Assembly: GCF_023053635.1 (NCBI RefSeq) | Contig: NC_086184.1 | Location: 12,632,379 to 12,696,378 of the forward strand | DNA length: 64,000 nt | Source: Elgaria multicarinata webbii | Lineage: Eukaryota > Chordata > Lepidosauria > Squamata > Anguidae | Direction: 5' to 3' | Shown: positions 23,083 through 34,000 of the stretch, one piece after another | Layout of the letters: each line of letters begins with the position of its first letter | Position numbering within the stretch: the stretch's first letter is position 1 | Notes under the pieces: generated by a model | What the model was told of the DNA's origin: nothing | Seen by the model: only the letters and a program-made list of their open reading frames with translations | Database searches by the model: none | Translations under genes and position numbers: made by a program

Positions 23083-23315
23083 CATAAGAACATAAGAAGT
23101 GCCCTGATGCTGGATCAGGCCAAGGGTCCATCTAGTCCAGCACTCTGTTCACACAGTGGCCAACCAGCCATCGGCCAGGGATTGAACAAAGCAAGACATG
23201 GTGCAACAGTACCCTTCCACCCATGTTCCCCAGCAACTGGTGCACACAAGCTTACTGCCTCGAATACTGGAGGTAGCACACAACCGTCAACGCTAGTAGC
23301 CATTGATAGCCTTCC
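23083..23315 (-). mobile_element. CR1 LINE 3'-region fragment
   Basis: CATAAGAACATAAGAAGTGC, GGATCAGGCCAAGGGTCCAT and GTAGCCATTGATAGCCTTCC are the reverse complement of the CR1 blocks at 13985. Confidence 0.87.
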
Positions 23316-24172
23316 AATGAGTCTGGCTTCACACAGCTTGGAATAGCCCTTAGTTTGATACAGGGAGGCCTTCAAGCAAACTTATAAAACCGTCAGAATT
23401 GGACATACTGTGCCTGCCCCTTCTGAGTGAAGCCATGCACTCGTAGTATAGGCCCTGCTATGGTGCAGCCCTATGTTCCCACCCCCCGGAGGGGCTGCCC
23501 CACAGTAGGGAGGAAGAAACCAGTTAATTCGGTTTCTTGACCTACTAATCTCCCGCGGCTTCAAACTAGGTCAACTGTCAAAGCTATATGCTGGTTAGGG
23601 ATGTCTGTGCAGAAGATATTACTGCAAGCTTCATCCAAATGGACACATTAAAGTGAACATGGTGGCCATTTGGGGAACCCCAGGTTGGCCGGCTTTGGCC
23701 CATGGGACTGAAGTTCAACACCCCTGGTATAAATGCATTAAATAAAATGTATAAATAATATAGAAGTTAGAAATAAATAACAAAAGCTACCCTGTTGCCC
23801 TCAGGTGCAGTAGAGGACACTGCCCCATTGCCAGGGTTGAAAGAAAATTCAGCTGTCAGCCTGTTTGGCTGTTGTAGATGGAATGTGTGGCTGCCATCTT
23901 GTCCTTCACATCTGGCCGAAAAATGTCTTGCCTCGGCCTGTATTGTGTGCTGTCGCTACTGAACTTAACTGCGGAAGGATTTTTAGTTATGTACGCCCAC
24001 CTTTGCCACCGTGTAGCTGAAGATCATCAGGATCAACTTCCTGTTTCACACAAAGGACAATCCATTGCAGCACTCCACTTGCAAGAGGCATCTCTCTGGG
24101 AGACTCATGAATAAGACATCGCTGAAAACACTGTCTTCCTGTTGTGTCTATCCCCATGAATTTGCCTAATTC

Positions 24173-24306
24173 GGGGGTTGAGAAACATGTGACCCTCCAG
24201 ATGTTGCTGGACTGCAACTTGCATCCGTCTTAGCCAGCATAGCCAATGGGGAGGAGGAGCTATAGTCCAACAACATCTGGAAGGGCACAAGTTGTCCCAC
24301 CCATGG
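24173..24306. mobile_element. Hairpin MITE of the approximately 130-bp family
   Basis: GGGGGTTGAGAAACATGTGA at the left, AAGGGCACAAGTTGTCCCAC at the right, and a CTTAGCCAGCATAGCCAATG core. Confidence 0.8.
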
Positions 24307-26430
24307 CCCAATGTAATGTTTGGACAAGATTGGAGCTGCGTTATACTGAATCAGACCCAGTTTTGTCAACACTGGCTGGCAATGGCTCCCGGGGGTTTCA
24401 GATTTTTTTCCTGCCCTACCTGTTGGTGCTGGGGACTGACTCTGGCAGGAGCTGTACCACTGAGCTAAACCCCCTCTCTCAACTCTTGAGCAACTGATCC
24501 AGGAAACTAGCATCCAACATACATACCCACCACTATCTTGGGGCCACTTGGAGTCAATTAGGTTCAGGCTCACAGATAAGTTCATTATGGACAAAGGGAT
24601 CCAAACTGTGTTGCCCCTAAATTGCAGCCCTTAACTACAGCCTGAACGCTGCTCATTGCCTCATTGTGAACGAGCCAATCTCGCGTTGCGTAAAAGCAGA
24701 TTCCTTGACCTGTGCTTCTGTCACGGCCAATTGCAAAATGTCATCCTTTATCTGCAACCTTCTCAAAGGACCCTCTGACCCACAGGCGTCTGTGTCTTTT
24801 CTACCCGCCCACCACTCAAGAATAGAGCACAGTGAGAGAACGAAACGGTGTTAATATTTGAGGAGACAGATAGCCAATGTGACCTTTTAGAAAGAGTATT
24901 ACTGTGTTTCCTCGCAATGAGTCAAGGAATAAAATTGGCTCTTAAGTACCCCATGCCACATTTCCTGGAATCGTCAAGAAGGGTGTTAAAAAAATACAGC
25001 CAATCCATTTTACCTCACACTATAGGTCAAAACTGACTTTTGTTCCAATTAAAATATAAACGGACGTTTTAACACACAGCTTTTGTCATATTTTTCTGGG
25101 CCCCTATGGGAAAAGACTTGTAAATTAGCATCCTATTTAAAAATGACCACTACAACATAGCTAGACAGACAAATAGCCTGATTTTATACATGTTTACTCA
25201 GACACAATCCCCATTAAATTGAATTAGGCTTTCTTCTAAGCAGTGGTACCTTCAGGCCAGGTTTTTGGAACAAAACTGAGGGCCTCCGATACAAGAGGGC
25301 CCCCAAATGCAGCAGGGCTGGCTTGCCACAATTAATTAAACAGCAAATTACATTTAAAGATACTTTTGACTTCAACGCCAAGCATTCATGACCATTGGCC
25401 ATGCTGGCAAAGGATTATGGGAGTTAAAGTGCAAAACATCTGGAGATCTAACTTCTTTCCACCCGTCCTAGCGCATATGCACCAAAACCATTGAGATCTG
25501 ACATGGTGCCTGTTTATTTGTTGCTCATTTAATTATGCATATAGTGATCTAAACCGTGGCTTATGAGAATACCTCTGACAACATGACATATATCCAAATC
25601 TGAAAAATCCCTAAAAAATTTTTGGTAAGCCCAGAAGGCAACCGCCCTGCAGAAGAGTCAGGGCTTCTTTTTGCAAGGCTAAAATCTGCTTCTGCTTCCG
25701 GATTCCTTGATGGATTAAGATTGGCTCCTTTACATGTGGGTTTTCTTTCCTGGGGGTTTCTTTCTGAGCAAGTTCTATATGTTTCATTATACAGCCACTA
25801 GATGGCACTGTGGTATATCTGCGATATAGCGTCATAAAATCTCTTGCCACATTTTCCATGTTGAGAATAAAGATGCTATGATGGCCAGAAAACACGGGAT
25901 CGTGTTAAGGAGCCATTTCTATCACATGCAGGAGAGGAGGTGAAAAGAAGACGACAGAAGGCTGAGCAGGAAGAGTAGCTATGCTGGAATTGGTAGTCCT
26001 GCCACGGAAGTGGCAGACAGCTGTCTTCCCCCATGGACCCATTTCCTTGATTCTAAGAGATGTCTCCTTGGAAGGCCCCAAAGAGGACACATGATGCAGC
26101 CCTCTCACTGAAGGCGGGCAGGTTTGTTTCTGGTCAGTAATTATGAGAGATTGCCTGGTATGCAACCTTCAGTGTAAAGAAATACATCTCAGATGGTATG
26201 GCTTTCTAATCATTGTAGAAATAATTAGGGGCAAGGCAAAGCAGCCACAAAATGGATAGCCACCTGATTCCTATGCACACTGACCTGGAAATGAGCACCA
26301 CTGAATTACAGTGCAATCCTAAGTATGTTAAACATGCATAACTGTGCTGTAACTTATTACACTGCCACAGGACTCTTGCTATTTTTCTGCAACAGAATTA
26401 ACACAGTTAGGACGCAATCCTATGCAGGTT
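24307..26430. other. Mostly repeat-free intergenic stretch
   Basis: A half hairpin MITE at about 25,370-25,455 and a TAGGTTCAGG-type remnant aside, no repeat is recognised. About 24,630-24,850 (CATTGTGAACGAGCCAATCT, CACGGCCAATTGCAAAATGT) has the even composition of conserved non-coding DNA. This is unproven. The ORFs at 25611-25895 and 25905-26165 show no family features. Confidence 0.4.
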
Positions 26431-26545
26431 TGAGGGGGGAGGAAGTCCTACAATTCCCAGCATTCCCCAGCCAGCAGGCTGTGGAATGCTGGGACTTGTA
26501 GGACTTATTTTTCTTCTTTTTAACCATGCATAGGATTGTGCTCTT
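26410..26545. mobile_element. Hairpin MITE with AATCCTATG termini
   Basis: GCAATCCTATGCAGGTTTGA ... AACCATGCATAGGATTGTGC inverted ends, with AGTCCTACAATTCCCAGCAT and its inverse inside. Same family as 36533-36652. Confidence 0.82.
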
Positions 26546-26919
26546 AGTTTTATAGCATAGACCTGATATAAGTCTGTGGGGTGATAGACACACTCACACG
26601 TCTATATTTGTCCATCTATTTACCCAACAAACTTGCATGAGACCTATTCCAGAAAAGTAACATATTGTTTTGTTGTGTATTGTATCTTATTCTTTAAAAT
26701 AATTCTATTCTATTCTCTCAAGTGTTTGTAATATGCCCAGAGAACACTAGTAATTAAAAATATGATTGATAGATAGTAATCTTTTACATTATAACATTAT
26801 ATATTATATTTTATATCATGTGTGTGTAGTTCTGGATGGGAGGACCAGGCATGTTTAACAAATAATTCTCAACACCTTCCACCAAACTACAGCACCCAGC
26901 ATTCTTTGGGGAAAACCAT

Positions 26920-27238
26920 GGGAATAAGAAAGAGGGCCTTCTCTGTGGTGGCCCCCCAACTGTGGAACAATCTCCCTGCAAGGCCCGCTTGGCACTGACA
27001 TTGTCATCTTTTCAGAGCCAGGTCGAGACTTTTCTCTTCTCCCAGGCATTTAGCAAAATGTAATGAGCCTGGTTTTGGTTTTTTTGGCTCATCGTTTCTA
27101 AAGTTGATATAGTGGTTTTAAATGTATGTGCATTTTGCATGTTTTTGTGGTTTTTAATTTTTGTATATTGTTTTTAAATGTTTTATCTTATGTGAACCGC
27201 CCAGAGAGCTTCAGCTATGGGGTGATATAATAATAATA

Positions 27239-27277
<39 letters not shown>
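26920..27277 (+). mobile_element. L2-clade LINE 3' end with (ATG)n tail
   Basis: GAGGGCCTTCTCTGTGGTGG and CCCAACTGTGGAACAATCTC (decayed RAFSVVAP..LWNNLP frame), then a 3' UTR with GAACCGCCCAGAGAGCTTCA and a (AAT)n/(ATG)n run to 27,277. Confidence 0.85.
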
Positions 27278-27332
27278 TAATATTTTATATTATAACATAT
27301 TCTTTAACTTATGTGTGTTATATATATAAAGA

Positions 27333-27507
27333 ATTCTCAACATCTTCCCCCAAACTACAGCATTCCTAGCATCCTTTGGAGAAAACCAACAGGATAACAT
27401 GTGTAATATTAGAACATTATACATATTATATTTATGTGTGTTCATGTATGCATATATAATATCCCACAAAGAATGCTGGATACTGTAGTTTGGGGGAAGG
27501 TGTTGAT
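27333..27507. mobile_element. Palindromic MITE just upstream of the DNAJA2 promoter
   Basis: TCAACATCTTCCCCCAAACT at the left and AGTTTGGGGGAAGGTGTTGA at the right. A half copy lies at about 26,866-26,925. Confidence 0.75.
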
Positions 27508-27516
27508 ACTTCTTTG

Positions 27517-28008
27517 TTAGGCATGGCGGCCCCTCCCACCTAGAACTACAAATCCCAAGATTCCCTGAGAAGCGGTGGGGGGGAAGTGCGGGGTCGAGAA
27601 AACGACGGTTAAACTCGTCTTTGGGACAAACGAACACTCCATCAGAATCCAGATCCCTGCCGCCTCACTCCACTCCCTGATTTCCCCCCTCTCTTGGCAT
27701 CCTCGCCTCAGAGGGCGTGAGGAGAAGGGGGCGTGCCCTTTTCCCTGCAAGGAGGCGGAGCTTGGCGCTCCCCCCTCACGGGCTCGTGGCCTTCCGGGCG
27801 CGTGCGTGCGTGCGTGCGTCGCGGCGTGGCGACGTCGGCGTGCGTGGCGAAGGCCTTCCCTTTCCTCCCTCTCACTCTCTCTCTCCCCCCTCCTCTTTCC
27901 TCTTTCCTCCCTCACGCACCGCCGTCCTGATCCCGGTGTTTTGCGGCCTTCCCCTCCCCACCCAGCCGGCGCGGCGGCCTTCCCTATCCCGGACCCCTCC
28001 AGCCCGCC
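27517..28008 (+). promoter_or_regulatory. DNAJA2: DNAJA2 CpG-island promoter and 5' UTR region
   Basis: CpG density rises sharply from about 27,570 and stays high through exon 1 to about 28,400, including a run of GTGC units near 27,800. I see no TATA box near the start codon, which fits a housekeeping CpG-island promoter. At 27,545-27,564 the sequence ACTACAAATCCCAAGATTCC resembles the ZNF143/THAP11 site (core ACTACAAnTCCCA), a common element of housekeeping promoters. The transcription start cannot be placed from sequence alone. Confidence 0.75.
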
Positions 28009-28086
28009 ATGGCGAATGTGGCCGACACCAAACTCTACGACATCCTCGGGGTGCCGCCGGGGGCCTCCGACAACGAGCTGAAGAAG
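28009..28086 (+). CDS. DNAJA2: DNAJA2 coding exon 1
   Basis: Encodes residues 1-26, the start of the J domain, ending ...DNELKK in phase 0. The donor reads AAG|GTCCGA, a weak match to the consensus, but protein continuity with exon 2 ([14 protein letters not shown]) fixes the boundary. Confidence 0.95.
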
Positions 28087-31000
28087 GTCCGAGGAGGCCG
28101 GGCGAGGGGGGGGGTTGAGAGAGAGAGAAGGCCGGGAGGTGGTTGCGAGCCTGAGGGAGACAGGCAAGGCCCGAGGGAGGGAGGGGGAGAAGGAGGGGGC
28201 AGTGGGGAGGGAGGGCGCCAGGCCGCCTCTCTCTCCCTCTCTCGCCCCCCCCCGCACCGCCCGAGACGGGGGTCACTAGAGACGCTGACTCGGGCAGAGC
28301 AGGCCTCGGCCGGGGGCAGGCCCGGGCTTGTTGTCGGGGGCAGGCCCAGGGCATGGGTGAGGGGCGCCGGGTGGGGTGAGGTGAGCCAGCCTGCGTTTGC
28401 CAAGGTGGAAGGGTGAGTAGGCCTTGCTAGAGAAGGAGGAAGGGGGGAAGACATTTCTGGTGTCTTGGAGAGGGCTATTTCGGGGAGGGGGAGCGAAAAT
28501 AAGAGTAAGGGGAGACAGAGCTCCCTCTTCAGTTGCCCGCGGTTCTCATTCCACTCCCCAAATGTTTTCTGTTCCTTCTCTTATCTCCTCCCCCCCCCCC
28601 CGCCCTACTCACACCTGCCCAGATTGTTTTTCCTTCTTTCGCTCCTCTTCGCATACACACGCTGCTGTGGGCATGTTTTGGGGGGGGGGCAGAAGGGAGA
28701 GGTGGGGATGTGGGTTGAAGGTTGTTTTAGGGTAGCCAGAAGGGAGGGGGGGATGAGCTCCCCATTGGGGTTTTTCTAAACTTGTGTGGAAAGGGTGGCC
28801 CGGAGAATAGCTTCCTTCGGTCTGTTTCCTCCTCCTCCTCCTCTCCCCTGCCTCCATTTGCGTATTCATTCTGCCCCCCTAAAGTGTTTCTTGGGGGATT
28901 ATTTTGGGGCCACAACAAGGGAGAACTAAGGACTAGTCTCTCTTCCTACCCCTACCCCCGTTTTTCTTCTTCCATTTCTCCCAATTCTTAATGAATTAAG
29001 TGTTGCTTCTTGGTGGCAAGAGGCTACCTTCCCCCCCCCCCCCGTCCCTCTCCTTCCGGTCTCTTGCCTTGCTTGACTTGTCTTACAGCACTGATGAAAC
29101 AGAGAATGTCCCCCCATCTCACCTGGTTTTCGCCTTGTCCTCCCCCCCCCCGCATCCCCATCCCCAAAATCGTACGTCCATTAGGACAACCTGGAAATTT
29201 GCTCTCTGCTTTTTCTCTTCCTTTCCCCCATCCCCAATCTTGTATCACCTAGGAATTGTTTTTAACCTGGAGTTTACCTTGTGGGGACAATCATTACTAT
29301 GAGTACCAAAGGCTATATTTCCCCCTTTATTCACTCCAGCTGGATTAAATCCCATTCTGGCAGGAACCAATTTTTCCCAAAGAAGTTCAGGCTTCATTCT
29401 TGGCCTTGTTTCCTCTGTAGGTGATTCCATCCCTCCCAGGCTGCAGGGGGAAAAACAACAGCCTTTTAAAAAAAGGGGCGGGACTCTTGTCCTTAACTGC
29501 CTTATGGTTGTTTGTATAACACACAACCTACTTCTTTCCTTCATCCACTGTTGGAATACTCAATTCCACATCAGAGCCTTCAGCTGGTGGGTCACCAGGT
29601 CCGGTCTGTTTTTACCGGAAGGGCACTGTTGCTGGGGAATAGGCATGTAATAGCTTAATTTGTATGGGTTGGGTATTCAGTATTATTGGAAGCAGGTTTC
29701 TTAGAGGAAACACACAAGGGATAGGTTTGAGGTCACCAGCAATATAAGATCCTTTTTGTGCATTGAAAAAAATCCTATATAGGTTCTGTACATGTGTTTC
29801 CCCATTCTCACCCCCAAATGTGTTACATAAAATCATAGGTAACTGCTAACAAGAGTTGTTGACATTCAGTCTTGTCTCTTTTAAATAAAAAAGTAGGTGG
29901 ACTATGGCTTGGTATTGGTTTTAATATATACCCTATTTGAAAGAAAACAGTCCAATAGGCTTGCTGGAAGAATACATCAAGGAGAACTTCATGGAAATTA
30001 CATTGAATTTTTAAAGGACATTCACATGGACAGAACTATAGGGTTATTGTTAAATTTAATAACTGGCCATTCAATTTTGCAGAAATTGTTACTTTCTAGG
30101 TGAGATGGGAAAAGTTTTAGTGTTTGCAGATACAAATCACTTAGCTCAACATACATGGGCTCTCTTTGCCTGAGACACAGTGAGATTGCATTCGACTTGC
30201 ATACATTTCGGAAAATATACAGGCCATGGTCCAGAAAAACACTTGTCTAGCAGTTTAACGCTCTTTTTCACCCCTTTAACAAGTTGTTTTTGAGCTCTAG
30301 GAATATCGAAAGCAGTTAGATGTAGCATGGGAAGGCTGTTTGGGAGTGGGGGATGAGAATTTCTACTGCATATGTAAACCTTGGTGCATGCTAGAAGGAG
30401 CTCTGGGGATTGTGAAAATTGGTTATGATAGGTCAGGGGTGGGCAGAAGGTACATCTCCAGATGTTTGGACATGGTGTTTTCCCAAACATCCCTGCCAAC
30501 ATGACCATGCTGCGAGTTGGTCCAAAACGTCTGGAGATCTACGTTCTGCTCACCCCTGTAATAGCTGACCGAAGACTCCATGCTTAATTTACAAAACAGT
30601 TTCATTTAAGTAGTAGGTTGACATCTAGGGTGGCCAAATGCAAAAGAGGGCAGGAGTCCTGCACCTTTAATAGTTGCATAAAAGAGGAAATTTCAGAGGT
30701 GTAGTTTACCACGCAAGATACACCTGTAGTGTGGTTTAAGCTCTTATAATTGATACTGTATTTTATGATACTGATTTTATGCCACATCGGCAGGTTTATT
30801 GGTTTTATAATGTTGATATTATTGTAGGTTTATTTGTATTATAATTTACATTGTAAAATGCCTTGAAAAGTTTATTTTATGTTCAGCCACCATTTTGTGT
30901 GGTTTTTTTAAGAAAGTAAGTTTAAACAAAGGTGGAAAAACCCAGAGGACAGAACTTTTTTCTGGGAATTTCTCCATGACAACCTGCACCAAACAGGATT

Positions 31001-34000
31001 CCTTTTGCCGTATCTAGTTACCTTAGACAGGGGCGAATTCATTATGTATTTTAATTCACGATTACAAAATGGAGGAAGGTGCACTTTTGCACAGAAATCT
31101 GTAGACTATAAAAAGATAGGTGGTCCATTCAGAGTGGCACTAAAAGTGATGTCTATAATGAAAACTGTTCAGGCTGACTGCATGTGTCTGCATTTCTGAC
31201 AGTGCTTGTAATCCTAGAAGCATCTTAATTTCAGCAGTCTTGGCATTCGGTAGTAACTTGGGTTTGCCATTTAATTTTCAAAAGCTGCATTGTTGCCCAC
31301 TAATTTGTTATATTGGCTTCTTTTTCCCTTTAGGCATACCGGAAACTTGCCAAGGAGTACCATCCTGATAAAAATCCAAATGCTGGTGACAAGGTAATTC
31401 CTTTCTCTCTCTCCCCCCCCCCAAAAAAAACCCTCTTGCTACTAAAATATAGATGTTTCACCTTGATTTGCGATACACAATAATGAGTAAAATAGCTTGT
31501 GCAGTCGAGGCTGAGAATTGTTGAAAAGAGGATCCTCTGAAGAGATAAATGACCGCGCTGATGAAGAGTAGTCCTAGTGAGACATTGTGTGGTACTGATA
31601 ATGGTCACTTTTAATTGGGAAGGTCTGCTGGTTCAAACCCATGCTCAGTCATAAAACTCACTGGGCCAGGTACTGAGAGCCTCTGGTATCTCAAAGCTGT
31701 TGTGAGGATAACATGAGTTAATGCCTGGGTGTCCTGAGTCTGTGTACTCATTGGAGAAGCAGTGGGATGCAAATCTGATCCCCAAAGTTGTCAGCATGTC
31801 ATGAGCTGAGCGCCTGTGCTTTGACACAGGAGCAGAGAGCAGCTTGTTAGGAGGATCTGAATGTGAGTAATGGGGAGAGCTTGTGAATAATGACTCTTAA
31901 GATGCCTGCGTGCTAATGACATCTATTAAGATGCCTGAGATCAAAGTGCAGTAAATGTATGGATTCTCTATGTAGAACAGGATAAACCTACATCCTCTTT
32001 CGAAGCAGAGGAGAGGCCTGTCCATTAAAAGGTCAGTGAAGGAATGCAGAAGAGTTGGATGCCTAATGATAAATTCACCTGCCTGTTCCTAGAGTCCAGG
32101 CTGGGCTGGCATTGTTTGTATATCCACCTATAAATCAGTTACGATGAAACGGATGGTTCTTTTGTCAGAAAATCCGACTTTCCTTACATGATACCTCCAT
32201 CCAGACATGTAATAGGCTTTTCATTTGTTTTCTCCCCTCATATTCAGTTCAAAGAAATAAGCTTTGCCTACGAAGTTCTCTCAAATCCAGAGAAACGTGA
32301 ATTATATGACCGATATGGAGAACAAGGCCTCCGAGAAGGTAGTGGTGGAAGTGGAGGAATGGACGATATTTTCTCCCACATATTTGGTGGGGGGCTGTTC
32401 AGTTTCATGGGTAATCAGAGCAGAAGTCGCAATGGAAGAAGAAGAGGCGAAGATATGATGCATCCACTTAAGTAAGTACTTGGCTAATTCTTTCTGGGGG
32501 AAAGTTCTTGAAGACGTAATTGACATATTTGCTTAAGTTCTCAAAATAAATGAGGCACCTGAAGTAAACTACTTAAAGCTAACTGAAATTACTGAACACT
32601 AAAGTAGCCATTAAAACCCAATATTTTTGAGAGCTTTAATCTATGGCTAAACCCTTAACTTCAGAGTGTGCATAATACGTGGCCAGGGCAAATTGGTTAA
32701 TGGCATCATCTGGCATGATCCTTTGTAATGTGAGTGTGCCAGTGTAGGCACGTAGGGATTTCTGTAGGGTGGAAAGGAGCTGTCTGGTGTGCATCCACAT
32801 CTACATCCAGCTCAGCTGAGATTTTAATTCAGCAAGGATTTGATCCAGTTTGAAGAAAATTCTGGGTTGGATCTTAAGTCGGAGAAGAACAGGTTGATTA
32901 AAAAGCAGGAGTTGCAACAGCCGCTCATTCTAGGTAATAGCTGGCAAATGACTATACAATTTAGAATTAATATCTCATTCTTCACAGTGTGAAGAATGAG
33001 ATATGAATTACAGGTGTTAACACAACAAATAAAATAAAACCACCAGCAAAGATAATATGAGCTAGATCAGGAATGAGCCGACTTAAGGCTTGTGGGTTGA
33101 CTTTGTTTTTTACTGCCACCAGAAGTCTACCAATTAGAGCCTCATGTGAAATGGTGACTCAGAGCAGAGTCACTGATCTACGGCACCTCATGAACTATAC
33201 ACTGGGGTATATACAAATCCATGAGTTACCAGAGATCATGGATTCTAACACAACACTCTAGGACTGGCCAGCAAAGCTGAACAAAGACCTGATCAAAAGT
33301 GGCCGATTAGTGGTCCTACAGATGGGAAAGACTGAGGCTGAGAGGCAAGCAGTGCAAAGCCAGCTGTGGCAGAATTCTTTTTCTTGCAATTTTATTTGCA
33401 CTGATTAAAATTACTGGGTGTCAGAAACTCTTGGATATCTACTGCAAATCACCCGTAGATCCTGATCTACATTCTCCCCCACCCCCGAGCTAGGTTTAAA
33501 GAATGTAAGAGTTTATTCCAAAAAGCCTAGGCAGACCCTAGAAGAAGGTGACCCTCTTCTAGGGGGAGCATTGCAGATTAAGTGAGTTGTCACCGGTTTC
33601 AATGCTGAAGGCTGGTGTACTGAAAGAAGAGTCTGAGGAGGATCTTAGAAACTGGGCAGGTTCATGTGGGAGAAGGTGGTCCTTAAGGAACCTTGATCCT
33701 AAACTGTTTAGGGCTTTAAAGATTAAAACCAAAACTTGGCATGGAGTGTGGAACCAGACAGGGAGCCAGTGAGAGCATGAGAGGATCCCTTCAATCTGCA
33801 TCGGATCCAGGAGCTGTAGATTCATGCCTGTACGGTGGGTGATTTTCCCACCTGAAGTTATTGTACATCGGATAATTATGTTTGAATTTGCATTTCTGGT
33901 TGATCAATGAATAAAATAAACAGCATCAATAAAACACAAAACACTTGGGAAGAAATTAAAGAGGACCTAGTGAAAGAGATGTAAAATTTCGCTAGGACAA

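Noticed and set aside
27517-28454. Long overlapping ORFs on both strands (up to 246 codons) around DNAJA2 exon 1
   Set aside because: GC-rich CpG-island sequence lowers stop-codon frequency. The proteins are Pro/Arg/Ser-rich with no family features. Only the 28009 frame is real.
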